Source: Acidimicrobiaceae bacterium
GTDB lineage: Bacteria; Actinomycetota; Acidimicrobiia; Acidimicrobiales; RAAP-2
DNA length: 28,359 nucleotides
Reading direction: 5' to 3'
Assembly (NCBI GenBank): GCA_003164275.1
Contig: PLSY01000331.1
Span: forward strand, 1-28,359
The translations under genes and the position numbers were made by a program. Every line of letters starts with the position of its first letter. The first letter of the stretch is position 1. Of the stretch, positions 14,434 to 22,513 are shown piece after piece. The notes beneath the pieces were generated by a model. The model saw only the letters and a list, made by a program, of their open reading frames with translations. It searched no databases and was not told the origin of the DNA.

Positions 14434-15720
14434 GTGGCGTGGGACTTTTCGACAGAACCGGAATTCCAAGAAGAGCTCGACTGGGTCGAGCAGTTCTGCC
14501 GTGAGGAGGTGGAACCCCTCGAGCTCGTCTTCCCCTACGCCGTGCGCTTGAGGGCACGGGACCCGAAGATGCGTGCCCTGGTCGATCCCCTCCAGGCCGA
14601 GGTCAAAGCGCATGGCCTCTGGGCCGTGTTCCTCGACACGGAACTCGGCGGTCCCGGCTTCGGACAGCTGAAGCTGGCGCTGCTCAACGAGATCATCGGT
14701 CGCTACGCCTTGGCCCCGTCCATCTTCGGCTGCCAGGCGCCCGACACGGGGAACATGGAGCTCCTCGCCGCCTACGGCACCGAGGAGCAAAAGAAGCGGT
14801 GGCTCGAGCCCCTCATGGCCCAAGAGATCTGGTCGGCCTACTCGATGACCGAGCCCCAGGGCGGATCCGACCCCAACTTGTTCGTGACGACGGCGGTGCG
14901 CGATGGCGAGGAGTGGGTGATCAACGGCGAGAAGTGGTTCACCAGTGCCGGGCGGCACGCCGACATCCTCGTGGTGATGTGCACCAACGGCATGTTCGTG
15001 GTGCCGAGGGACACCCCTGGCATCGAGTTCATGGACCAGCCCCGCACCCACGACCACATCCTCTACCACGACGTGCGGGTCCCCCTCGACCACCTCCTCG
15101 GTCCCGAGGGCGGGGCCAAGGTGCTGGCTCAGAGGCGCCTCGGGGGCGGGCGCATCCATCACGCCATGCGGGCCATCGCCCAGTGCAGGAGGGCCTTCGA
15201 CATGATGTGCGAGCGGGCCCTCAGCCGCCAGTCGCACGGCAAGGTGATAGCCGATCACCAGATGGTCCAGAGCGCACTTGCCGACTCGTATGCGGAGATC
15301 AACATGCTACGGCTCCTCGTGCTGTGGACGGCCTGGACCATCGACAACTCGAGCACCCAAGAGGCGAGGACCCAGATCGCCGCCTGCAAGTACACGGCGG
15401 CGAAGGTGCTGCGGGAGGTCTCCTACCGGGCCATCCACATCTTCGGCTCCCTTGGGGTCACCGACCTCACACCCCTGCAGGCCATGTGGGCAGGTTCGCC
15501 GGCCATGAGCGTGATGGACGGTGTCGACGAGGTCCACAAGGTCACTGTGGCCCGCAACGTCTTGAAGGGCTACCAGCCCCATGATGGGTTCTGGCCTACC
15601 GACTACCTGCCGGCCAAGCGGGAGGCGGCTCGCCGTAAGTACGCCGACGCCATGGCCGCCGACCCCGACCTCGCCAAGTACGCCGATGCCATGGAGCGCC
15701 GCTCCCGCTCACGGGGCTGA
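14434..15720 (+). CDS. Acyl-CoA dehydrogenase (ACAD family)
   Basis: A 428-residue flavoprotein that introduces a 2,3-double bond into an acyl-CoA, passing electrons to ETF. The FAD-binding signature YSMTEPQGGSDP (about 135-146), GEEWVINGEKWFTSAGRHAD, the helical C-domain with RIHHAMRAIAQCRRAFDMM, and the C-terminal signature IHIFGSLGVTDLTPLQ followed by DGVDEVHKVTVARN are all present. The longer size and FCREEVEPLELVFP N terminus match a large actinobacterial group that is distinct from straight-chain ACADs, so a branched or cyclic substrate is plausible. GTG start with GGGAGG seven bases upstream. A 57-codon reading frame follows 11 bp after the stop. Confidence 0.93.
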   Translation: MAWDFSTEPEFQEELDWVEQFCREEVEPLELVFPYAVRLRARDPKMRALVDPLQAEVKAHGLWAVFLDTELGGPGFGQLKLALLNEIIGRYALAPSIFGCQAPDTGNMELLAAYGTEEQKKRWLEPLMAQEIWSAYSMTEPQGGSDPNLFVTTAVRDGEEWVINGEKWFTSAGRHADILVVMCTNGMFVVPRDTPGIEFMDQPRTHDHILYHDVRVPLDHLLGPEGGAKVLAQRRLGGGRIHHAMRAIAQCRRAFDMMCERALSRQSHGKVIADHQMVQSALADSYAEINMLRLLVLWTAWTIDNSSTQEARTQIAACKYTAAKVLREVSYRAIHIFGSLGVTDLTPLQAMWAGSPAMSVMDGVDEVHKVTVARNVLKGYQPHDGFWPTDYLPAKREAARRKYADAMAADPDLAKYADAMERRSRSRG

Positions 15721-15731
15721 GACGGACGTCC

Positions 15732-15905
15732 GTGGCCGGCGCTCTCCAGGTCAACTCAGGCCCCACCCGGTCCATCGAGGTGGTGGGGCTCGACCAGAGT
15801 CTGGAGGCGGTGCTCGACTCCTGGGCTGACCTCGCCGGGCGCCTGGCCGGCCGTGTGCCGACGACGGCGCCGGCCCTCGCCGGCTACCTGGCCAGGCAAC
15901 GCTGA
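15732..15905 (+). CDS. Small hypothetical protein, 57 residues
   Basis: Starts with GTG 11 bp after the acyl-CoA dehydrogenase stop and ends with TGA. By my count about 51 of 57 codons end in G or C, the same strong bias as its neighbours, which supports real coding. The sequence opens VAGALQVNSGPTRSIEVVG and continues with an amphipathic helix (LDQSLEAVLDSWADLAGRLAG), then a proline/threonine turn and ALAGYLARQR. There is no signal peptide or known motif. It may be a small partner of the dehydrogenase. No good ribosome site is seen, so coupling to the upstream gene is likely if it is expressed. Confidence 0.45.
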   Translation: MAGALQVNSGPTRSIEVVGLDQSLEAVLDSWADLAGRLAGRVPTTAPALAGYLARQR

Positions 15906-16087
15906 GCCTCGCCCTGCCTCACCCCTGAAGCCCGACAGTTGTTTGGGTACGCTGCCGCGGGAGGCCTCGCTCAGGCCCAGGGCGTCGAGATGCCGGTAGT
16001 GGCGCTCGCCCGGGCCGACGCGAAACAGATCTTGGAGTCTCCGCCGGGCCTCGGCCCCGCCTGACCACACGAACGGAGAGTGCAACC

Positions 16088-16477
16088 ATGACCGACCAGC
16101 CTGACGATCTGCGTGCCCGGGGACGGGCAAAGATGCAAGAGGTCTATGGCTTCACCGTCGACGACGATCACCCGAACAGCGGCATTCCGTTCGTCGAGGA
16201 GACGCTCACCCAGGTTTTCGGCGACCTCTGGTCCCGCCCGGGGCTAACCGTCCACGAGCGACGGCTGCTCACCATCGGCGTGGCGTGCGCACTCGGTCGA
16301 CAGGACATCTTGGAGATCCAGTTCTCGTCGGGACTGACCATCGGTGAGCTGACCAAAGAGCAGATCGATGAGATCGTGCTCCACCTGGCCTACTACGCGG
16401 GGTGGCCGAACGGGACGACGGCCCTGCAGGCGTCGATCGAGGCCACCCGCCCGAAGGAGGCCCGAGAGCCGGCCTGA
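16088..16477 (+). CDS. Carboxymuconolactone decarboxylase (AhpD-like) family protein
   Basis: A 129-residue all-helical protein of the CMD family. The core VHERRLLTIGVACALGRQDILEIQFSS and DEIVLHLAYYAGWPNGTTAL match the family; YYAGWP is its most typical segment. Family members include gamma-carboxymuconolactone decarboxylase and AhpD; the AhpD CxxC pair is absent, so peroxidase activity is unlikely. Many actinobacterial copies sit in catabolic clusters with unknown reactions, as here between an ACAD and an SDR. GGAGAG lies seven bases before the ATG. A 182-bp gap separates it from the small protein upstream. Confidence 0.87.
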   Translation: MTDQPDDLRARGRAKMQEVYGFTVDDDHPNSGIPFVEETLTQVFGDLWSRPGLTVHERRLLTIGVACALGRQDILEIQFSSGLTIGELTKEQIDEIVLHLAYYAGWPNGTTALQASIEATRPKEAREPA

Positions 16478-16818
16478 TCTCAAGCGGCCGTACGTCGGCA
16501 TCGGCCAAAGGCCATCTCCTCCGCCTTGAACGAGACCACGGCGAAATCGGCGACGCCGGGCTCTTCGAAGGGCGACAGCGGCCGCAAATACGCCCTCCTC
16601 GTCTGGCGCGTTTCCGCTCCCGGAGTCCGATCACCGGCTCTGCGTCCACCGCCGAGGCGTACGGGGACCTGCCTCACCTTGGTCGTCCTCTTCGAGCATC
16701 GAGCATCGAGCACCGAGCCTCTGGGGAGTCGTCCCCCGAGCGCCCAACCGGTCGAGTTGGCGGCGGGCACGGCGGTTGGCTAAACCGTCAATCTGGACGA
16801 CAGGGGGGTGAGGGTGAC
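16478..16818. other. Gene-free intergenic stretch (341 bp)
   Basis: Nothing convincing is coded here. Frames on both strands are open but lack family features and ribosome sites. The only structure seen is a heptamer repeat at 16692-16712. The promoter of the downstream SDR presumably lies in the last 100 bp, without a clear box. Confidence 0.5.
16692..16712 (+). repeat. Three perfect tandem TCGAGCA heptamers
   Basis: Three copies of TCGAGCA in direct succession, followed by a diverged fourth (CCGAGCC). It lies about 110 bp upstream of the SDR start. No known function. Confidence 0.6.
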
Positions 16819-17580
16819 ATGGGGCGCTTCGACGACAAGGTGATCATCGTGGCCGGCGGGGGAGCGGGTACCGGTGAGGCGACCGCTCTCAGGCTGGCCA
16901 GTGAGGGCGCGACGGTAGTGGTTGGTGACATCCGTCTGGCCAGGGCCGAGGCGGTCGTCGATCGCATTCTCAGTGCCGGCGGGACGGCGAGGGCCGTCCA
17001 CTTCGACATGGGCGACGATGCCAGCATCCGCGCCCTAGTGGCCACCGGATTCGATGCCTACGGACGGATCGACGGGCTGCACAACATCGCCGGCAACCCG
17101 ACGGCCCAGGCCGGGGACAAGGACGTGACGGCGACCGACGACGAGACCTGGAACGCCCAGTTCAACTCCCACCTCCTCGGCTACGCCCGTAGCTGCCGGG
17201 CGGCCATCCCCTACATGCTGAGAAACGGTGGCGGGTCGATCATCAATACCTCGTCAGCCTCGTGCCGATCGGCCGCGCCGGTCAGGGTGGCCTACTCGGC
17301 GGTCAAATCGGGTGTTGAGACCATGACCCGTTCCATCGCCAGTGCCTGGGGGAAGCAGGGCATCCGCTGCAACGCCATCGCCTACGGCGTCGTGCTCACC
17401 GAGAACGCCAAAGCGGAGCTACCTCCGTCGTTCATCGCGGAGGCCCTGGAGCACACGTGGAGCCCGAGGCTCGGAGACCCTGAGGACATCGCGGCCGCCG
17501 CCGCCTTCTTGTTGAGCGACGAGTCGTCATGGATCAACGGCCAGGTCCTCGATGTGAATGGTGGCCGCCTGCTCGGATGA
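16819..17580 (+). CDS. Short-chain dehydrogenase/reductase (SDR)
   Basis: A 253-residue SDR. The cofactor loop is GGGAGTG (13-19), Asp37 in VGDIRLA suggests NAD, the usual NNAG is NIAG (89-92), the catalytic serine is in NTSSAS, and YxxxK is YSAVK (Tyr159, Lys163). The C terminus SSWINGQVLDVNGG is standard. ATG at 16819 follows a purine-rich GGGTGAGGGTGAC. The upstream-extended frame has no family similarity. It ends three bases before the convergent amidohydrolase stop, so the two genes share a terminator region. The substrate is unknown; acyl-CoA or cyclic alcohol oxidation is plausible from the neighbourhood. Confidence 0.9.
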   Translation: MGRFDDKVIIVAGGGAGTGEATALRLASEGATVVVGDIRLARAEAVVDRILSAGGTARAVHFDMGDDASIRALVATGFDAYGRIDGLHNIAGNPTAQAGDKDVTATDDETWNAQFNSHLLGYARSCRAAIPYMLRNGGGSIINTSSASCRSAAPVRVAYSAVKSGVETMTRSIASAWGKQGIRCNAIAYGVVLTENAKAELPPSFIAEALEHTWSPRLGDPEDIAAAAAFLLSDESSWINGQVLDVNGGRLLG

Positions 17581-17583
17581 CCG

Positions 17584-19353
17584 TCAAGCGGCCCCGGCAC
17601 TGGGCCTGTCGCTCTTGGGCCTCGACCGCGCCCCTCGCAACAGGTGTCCCGGGAGCTCGCCCGTGTGCTTGCCGTCCTCGAAGGTGGTCACTCCTGCCTT
17701 GATGGTGTGGCGGTAGCCATAGGCGCTCTGGAGGAGACGGGATCCGCCGGCGGGAAGGTCGCTCACCATCTGGGGAGGAGCGCAGTTCAGCTCCTCCAAG
17801 TCGATGACGTTGATGTCGGCGAGCATGCCCGGCTCCAAGGTGCCGCGATCGTTCCAGCCGAGGTGGCGTGCCGTGTCCCGGGAGATCCGGGGCACGATCT
17901 CTTCGATCGGGAAGCGGTCGGCCCTGTCCCTCGCCCACAAGGTGAGATAGCTGGTGGTGAAGCTGCCGTCGCTGATGGCCCCGCAATGGGCGCCGGCATC
18001 GGACAGCCCGAACAAGGAGCGGTCGCCACGGATCATCTCTCGGGTATCGGAGAGGTTGCCGTGAGCGAAGTTGTACAGGGGCGAGTAGACGAGGCGGTTG
18101 CCCCCGAGCTCCAAGAGCGTGTCGTAGACGAACGCGGCGGGATCAACACCGGCCCGGTGAGCTGCGGCCTCGAGGGAGGTGTCGGGACGGATGTCGTAGT
18201 CGACCGGGTCGTCGAGGCGGAACATGAGGTCGAAGGCGCGCAGCAGCTTCGACCCCGGGCCGGTCTCGGGCAACGTAGCAACGATGGCCCGGTGCTCCTC
18301 GATGATCCTGGCCTTCCTCTCGGGCTCGGCCATGGCGGCCACCCGGTCAGCGAGGGGCATGGCAGCCAGCTCGGCGTAGGAAGGGCAGCGGGCAAAGGGT
18401 TGGACTGATGCCGATAGCCCCATCAGTACTCCGATCGGCCGTGGCGCGACCTGGGTCCACACGTCGAGGTCCCTGGCCGCACACCTTCCCGCCCAGTCCT
18501 GGAGCTCACGCCATCGGTCCGGCAACGACCAGGGCTGTTGGACCGTGAAGCTGAGCGGCCGACCCGACGTCTCGGCCATGGCCTCGATGAGCCGCAGCTC
18601 GCCGGCGACGTAGTCGTCGTCGGTGGAGTAGTAGCAGTCCGAGATCATCTGGATCACGCCGTGGGTCCCCCGCAACGCGCCGGCCAGGGCCACCAACTCG
18701 CGTTGGGCGGCGAGCAGCGTGCCGATGGGGTCGCCGGCCCGGGTGCGGTGCATCTCGGTCCGTGACGTCCCCATGCCAACGGCGCCGGCTGACACCCCCT
18801 CAGCCAGCATGGCGACCATGCCGGCCAACTGGTCATCATCAGGGGCCTCGGTCGGATCTGCTCCCCGATCGCCCATCACGTAGGCGCGCAGGGCGGCATG
18901 GGGCACGTGCACGCCGACGTCCAAGCTACGGTCCACTCGGGCCAGGGCATTCATGTAGTCGGGGAAGGTCTCCCACTCCCAGGACAGTCCTTCGGCCAGT
19001 GCCGCGCCCGGGATGTCCTCGACACCCTCCATGAGGCTGATGAGCCAATCGTGCCGGTCGGGCCGGGCGGGAGCGAACCCCACCCCGCAGTTGCCCATGG
19101 CAACCGATGTGACGCCGTGCCATGCGGAGGGGGCGAGGATGGGGTCCCAGGTGGCCTGGCCGTCGAAGTGAGTGTGGATGTCAACGAAGCCGGGGGTGAC
19201 GACCATGCCGTCAGCATCGATCTCGCGACTGGCCCGGTCGGCGATTCGGCCGATCTCGACCACTCGCCCACCTTGTATGCCCACATCGGCCGTCTGTGGC
19301 TTGGCGCCGGTGCCATCCACCACGGTCCCGGCTCGAACGATCAGGTCGTACAC
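17584..19353 (-). CDS. Amidohydrolase, N-acyl-D-amino-acid deacylase family
   Basis: A 589-residue metal-dependent hydrolase. It has the small beta-sandwich start YDLIVRAGTVVDGTG, the metal motif PGFVDIHTHFDGQ (His60, His62), GNCGVGFAP with Cys89 in the position of the D-aminoacylase metal-ligand cysteine, and SDAGAHCG near the end with the catalytic aspartate. Length exceeds D-aminoacylase (about 480) and matches a large group common in mycobacteria and Acidimicrobiia whose substrates are unknown. I prefer the GTG at 19353 because GAGGGGG lies five bases upstream and family members begin MYDLVIR-like; an in-frame ATG at 19371 is the alternative. It diverges from an SDR across about 245 bp. 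Confidence 0.9.
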   Translation of the reverse strand: MYDLIVRAGTVVDGTGAKPQTADVGIQGGRVVEIGRIADRASREIDADGMVVTPGFVDIHTHFDGQATWDPILAPSAWHGVTSVAMGNCGVGFAPARPDRHDWLISLMEGVEDIPGAALAEGLSWEWETFPDYMNALARVDRSLDVGVHVPHAALRAYVMGDRGADPTEAPDDDQLAGMVAMLAEGVSAGAVGMGTSRTEMHRTRAGDPIGTLLAAQRELVALAGALRGTHGVIQMISDCYYSTDDDYVAGELRLIEAMAETSGRPLSFTVQQPWSLPDRWRELQDWAGRCAARDLDVWTQVAPRPIGVLMGLSASVQPFARCPSYAELAAMPLADRVAAMAEPERKARIIEEHRAIVATLPETGPGSKLLRAFDLMFRLDDPVDYDIRPDTSLEAAAHRAGVDPAAFVYDTLLELGGNRLVYSPLYNFAHGNLSDTREMIRGDRSLFGLSDAGAHCGAISDGSFTTSYLTLWARDRADRFPIEEIVPRISRDTARHLGWNDRGTLEPGMLADINVIDLEELNCAPPQMVSDLPAGGSRLLQSAYGYRHTIKAGVTTFEDGKHTGELPGHLLRGARSRPKSDRPSAGAA

Positions 19354-19430
19354 GTCATCCCCCTCGGTCATGTGCTCTCGGCCCGCTGCCGGTGGCTGCG
19401 ACCGAACGTTGCTCGGGTGGCCGGGGCGCG

Positions 19431-19436
19431 ATTATC
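19431..19436 (-). promoter_or_regulatory. Possible -10 box upstream of the amidohydrolase
   Basis: GATAAT on the minus strand is the best -10-like hexamer in the divergent gap; no matching -35 was found. It would give a leader of about 55 to 70 bases. Confidence 0.25.
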
Positions 19437-19598
19437 GGACGAGCCCACTGGCCACCTTAGAGGACACGCCCTACCCGGGCCGAAGCCCTGGTGCCCAGGC
19501 GCACGACACGACACAGCCGAAGAACCCGATCGGGTCGCTGTCGTGACCGCCGTCGGTTCCGGTTGCCGTCATCCAGCGCACGGTCTAAGTAAGGGGCC

Positions 19599-20426
19599 AT
19601 GGCCAACCCTTTCGACTACCGCTCCAAACATGTCGTTGTCACCGGAGGTGCAACCGGTGTCGGTGACGCCCTCCTTCGCCTTCTCGACGAGTTGGGCGCG
19701 CCCGAGGTGACGGTGCTCGACATCGCCAAGCCGACCGGACCTCACAAGACGTTCATCCCGACCGACCTGGCCGACAAGTCAGCGGTCGAGGCTGCCATCG
19801 GCCAGATCGGTGGCCGAGTCGACGTCCTGTTCAACAACGCAGGCGTAGCCGCCACCAAGGCCCCGGCCGTCGTGCTGGCGGTCAACTATCTGGCCCTGCG
19901 GACCCTGTCCGAGGGGCTGTTGGGCCGGATTCCCCCGGGAGGCGCCATCGTCAACACCGCATCGATCGCCGGCGACCGATGGGCGACACACTTGGACGCC
20001 ATCAATGAGCTCATCGACATCGGCGACTGGGAGCGCTCGCTCGCCTGGGTGGAATCGCACCTGCGGCCTGGCGGGGCGGTCGAGGACTCCTACGGGTTCT
20101 CGAAGGAGGTGATACGGGTCTGGGGCATGAGACACAGTCGGAGGACCATCGCCGTGGGAGTTCGCACGAACAGTGTGTGTCCCGGCCCTGTGGCCACGCC
20201 TCTACTCTCCGACTTCGAGGCGACCATGGGGAAAGGGGTCCTGGACTGGTCGATCAGCCAAGGCACCGGCACCATCATGACTGCCCGTGAGGTGGCCATG
20301 CCTCTGGCCTTTCTCGGCAGTGCGGCCGCCGTCTATGTGAACGGCCACGATCTCATCGTCGATGGTGGCCTCAACGCGGCAATCACCACCGGGCAGGCGG
20401 ACTTCGACTCCCTTCCCCGGTCGTGA
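19599..20426 (+). CDS. SDR with 3-alpha-hydroxysteroid-dehydrogenase-like insert
   Basis: A 275-residue SDR. Motifs: TGGATGVG (15-22), Asp41 in VLDIAKP (NAD preference), FNNAGVA (78-84), catalytic Ser122 in NTASIAG, and YGFSK (Tyr165, Lys169). The serine-tyrosine distance is 43 residues instead of the usual 12-14; the insert ATHLDAINELIDIGDWERSL is helical. This layout is that of the Comamonas 3-alpha-HSD/carbonyl reductase group, whose members act on steroids, terpenoids and carbonyl compounds. AAGGGG stands directly before the ATG at short spacing. The enoyl-CoA hydratase follows 79 bp downstream on the same strand. Confidence 0.9.
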   Translation: MANPFDYRSKHVVVTGGATGVGDALLRLLDELGAPEVTVLDIAKPTGPHKTFIPTDLADKSAVEAAIGQIGGRVDVLFNNAGVAATKAPAVVLAVNYLALRTLSEGLLGRIPPGGAIVNTASIAGDRWATHLDAINELIDIGDWERSLAWVESHLRPGGAVEDSYGFSKEVIRVWGMRHSRRTIAVGVRTNSVCPGPVATPLLSDFEATMGKGVLDWSISQGTGTIMTAREVAMPLAFLGSAAAVYVNGHDLIVDGGLNAAITTGQADFDSLPRS

Positions 20427-20505
20427 GCGGCGTCCTGGTTGGCCGTGTCAGGGCGGCGACACCGGGCCGTCGGACGTCCGACCTCAATCAGGGCGGAAGG
20501 TGAGC

Positions 20506-21372
20506 GTGGAGTACGGCCCGTTGCGTGTGATGATCACCGACGGCGTGGCCACCGTCGTCATGGACAACCCTCCGACCAACCTGGTCGACGGGACGCTCAT
20601 CGCCGGTCTGGCTCAGATGATGGACGCGCTCGAGCCCGACCGAGACGTGCGGGCAGCGGTGTTCGCCAGCGCTGACCTGGACTTCTGGCTGATGCACGGC
20701 GACGTGCGCATGATGCTGACCGGTGACCACTCGGGTCAGGCGGTCGCGCCGAACTTCGCCGCTCGCCTCTTCGAGCGGGTCCATTCGGCCAGGATCTTCA
20801 CAGTGGCCGCCCTCGACGGCGCGGCACGGGGTGGCGGAGCCGAGTTCGCTGCGGCCCTCGACATGCGGATCGGTACCGGCCGGACGGTCATCGGTCAGCC
20901 GGAGGTGGCCATGGGAATACTGCCGGGGGCCACCGGTTCGGCCCGGCTTCCACGGCTCATCGGCCGCAGTCGCGCCCTCGAGCTCATCTTGACCGGGCGC
21001 GACCTCACCGCAGGTGAGGCCCTGGACGCTGGTTGGCTCGACCGGGTCGTCGACGGCGCGTCCTTGATGGATGAGGCAGAGGCGCTGGCCCACCGGGTGG
21101 CGTCGATGCCCACCGCCTCGATCGCCGCCGTGAAGCGGGTCGTGGACACCTCGCTCGGATCGTTGGACGCAGCGCTGGTCGCCGAGAGCACCGAGCTGGC
21201 CTCGCTTCTGGGCGCCGGTGCACACCGTCAGCCGATGCAGGCCTTCCTCGACGCGGGTGGCCAGACGAGAGGTGCGGAGAGCTCCGCCTTCCCGTCCCTC
21301 GTCGACCGGATGCTCTACGGGCCGACCGGGTTCGCGCCCGATCGGCCCGAAGGCGGGCAATCGCGACCCTAG
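20506..21372 (+). CDS. Enoyl-CoA hydratase/isomerase (crotonase) family
   Basis: A 288-residue crotonase-fold protein that would hydrate an enoyl-CoA or carry out a related acyl-CoA reaction. The oxyanion-hole glycine region AARGGGAEFAAALDMRI carries the first catalytic glutamate (Glu113), and QPEVAMGILPGATGSARLPRLIG the second (Glu133), so hydratase chemistry is possible. The first oxyanion strand, normally AFCAGADL, reads DFWLMHGDV, which may point to a special substrate. GTG at 20506 is chosen for GGAAGG five bases upstream; GTG at 20500 is an alternative. It ends four bases from the convergent DoxX stop. Confidence 0.9.
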   Translation: MEYGPLRVMITDGVATVVMDNPPTNLVDGTLIAGLAQMMDALEPDRDVRAAVFASADLDFWLMHGDVRMMLTGDHSGQAVAPNFAARLFERVHSARIFTVAALDGAARGGGAEFAAALDMRIGTGRTVIGQPEVAMGILPGATGSARLPRLIGRSRALELILTGRDLTAGEALDAGWLDRVVDGASLMDEAEALAHRVASMPTASIAAVKRVVDTSLGSLDAALVAESTELASLLGAGAHRQPMQAFLDAGGQTRGAESSAFPSLVDRMLYGPTGFAPDRPEGGQSRP

Positions 21373-21375
21373 AGC

Positions 21376-21918
21376 CTAACTCTCGGAGGCCGGGACCTCG
21401 TCGACCGGAGAGGGGTCGGAGACCTCGTCAGGCGCCATCTTGCTCGAGACGGCGAGTGTGGCCGCGGCGCCGGCGGCGGCCAACACGAGACTGAACACGC
21501 CCCACGAGAGGCCGGAACGTTGCTTGCCGAAGATGCCGTCGAGGGAGATCGGGCCCGGGCCCTCTGTGGCCAGGGCAAAGGCGGCGGCGATCAGGGTCAG
21601 GTTGTACTCGAATCCCCCGTTGGCCACCCAGATCCCGTTCTTGTAGTGCACCTTGTGGATGGCGATGGCCATCGTCCCGGTGATCATGGCCGGTCCGATC
21701 GGGCTCAGGAATCCGGCCGCAGTGAGGGCCCCACCGATCGTCTCGCTGAGGGCAGCAGCCTTGGCCTGATGCTTGGCCGGGTGCAGGCCGAGCGCTCCCA
21801 TGGCCTGCTCGGTCCCTTCGAGACCCATTCCTCCGAAGCTGCCACGCAGCTTCTGCAGGCCGTGGCCCATCATCAGACCGCCCACCACCGTCCGCAAGAC
21901 CAATCGACCTGATGCCAT
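21376..21918 (-). CDS. DoxX-family membrane protein
   Basis: A 180-residue inner-membrane protein with four hydrophobic segments. RTVVGGLMMGHGLQKLRGSFGG is the typical DoxX N terminus, and ALSETIGGALTAAGFLSPIGPAMITGTMAIAIHKVH the second and third segments. The C-terminal tail is acidic and low complexity (PDEVSDPSPVDEVPASES) and probably cytoplasmic. DoxX proteins have loose links to thiosulfate oxidation, thiol homeostasis and membrane redox; in mycobacteria one interacts with superoxide dismutase. AAAGGAG sits seven bases before the ATG, an unusually good site for this region. An inverted repeat lies just upstream. Confidence 0.9.
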   Translation of the reverse strand: MASGRLVLRTVVGGLMMGHGLQKLRGSFGGMGLEGTEQAMGALGLHPAKHQAKAAALSETIGGALTAAGFLSPIGPAMITGTMAIAIHKVHYKNGIWVANGGFEYNLTLIAAAFALATEGPGPISLDGIFGKQRSGLSWGVFSLVLAAAGAAATLAVSSKMAPDEVSDPSPVDEVPASES

Positions 21919-21942
21919 CTCGGTGCTCCTTTGTCGTAGTCG

Positions 21943-21972
21943 TGTGCGACAGCCACGGCGTGGGCTCGCACA
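21943..21972. promoter_or_regulatory. Inverted repeat upstream of doxX
   Basis: TGTGCGA (21943-21949) and TCGCACA (21966-21972) are perfect 7-bp inverted arms around 16 bp. On the minus strand TAGTTT (21977-21982), a TANNNT -10 box, lies just upstream, so the repeat would cover the transcription start and could be an operator. An RNA leader hairpin is the alternative. Confidence 0.4.
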
Positions 21973-22088
21973 TCCAAAACTACCCCGGGTGCGAACTCGT
22001 CCGATCCGAGGTCACGACATCGCCAACCGGCCGTGCCTCGGGTTCAACGGGCTGCTCGGTGGCTGTCTCTGTGGTGCGAATCCGAGGG

Positions 22089-22373
22089 CTAGTCGCTGCT
22101 CGGCTCGCAGGTGATGTCGACTTCATCGGACTCCGGCTCGTCGGTCGCCTCGAGGCGGACCTTGAAGCCGTCCACCACGCCTATCTGCTTGATGGCATCG
22201 ACATGCGGCCCGCTAGTGCCACTCCACTTGCCCCGAGCCGCCTTCCTGGCCTCTGCGACGTCGGGCGCCACGACCATGACCACTTCGTGATCTTCGCTCA
22301 AGCGACCGGGCACTGGGTCTCCGCCGAGGTAGACGGCGAAGAGCTGCGGTTGTCCAGGAGTGAGCTGACCCAT
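22089..22373 (-). CDS. DUF1543-family small protein
   Basis: 94 residues. LFAVYLGGDPVPGRLSEDHEVVMVVAPDVAEARKAARGKW, split here as LFAVYLGG, EDHEVVMVVA and KAARGKW, followed by HVDAIKQIGVVDGF, matches the DUF1543 pattern (VYxGG, HxVxFVV, W, HxDxxxxxxxVDG). The function of the family is unknown. The tail is acidic (EATDEPESDEVDI). The ATG at 22373 is chosen because TACCCT ends seven bases upstream, predicting leaderless mRNA; the longer frame to 22529 has no family similarity and would run into the divergent gene. Confidence 0.82.
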   Translation of the reverse strand: MGQLTPGQPQLFAVYLGGDPVPGRLSEDHEVVMVVAPDVAEARKAARGKWSGTSGPHVDAIKQIGVVDGFKVRLEATDEPESDEVDITCEPSSD

Positions 22374-22380
22374 GGCGGAG

Positions 22381-22386
22381 AGGGTA
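22381..22386 (-). promoter_or_regulatory. -10 box for leaderless DUF1543 mRNA
   Basis: TACCCT on the minus strand, exactly seven bases before the ATG at 22373; no ribosome site precedes that start. Same geometry as at 4029, 4113 and 24346. Confidence 0.5.
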
Positions 22387-22513
22387 GCCAGCCGCCTTGT
22401 CAGCCCACAATCAGAGGTGACGGGAGCTGCCCCACCCGGCCTCGTTGCTGGCCTGCCCGGAAGTTGGCCGAAACCTCCCGTAGGCTTCACCTTTTCCCTT
22501 TGAAAGGTTGCAC

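Noticed and set aside
15990..16064. 24-codon frame upstream of the CMD-family gene
   Set aside because: Too short, no clear ribosome site and no motif; cannot be told from chance.
16480..16770. Minus-strand frame of 96 codons in the gap before the SDR
   Set aside because: Arg/Pro-rich without motif or ribosome site; it would also read through the heptamer repeat.
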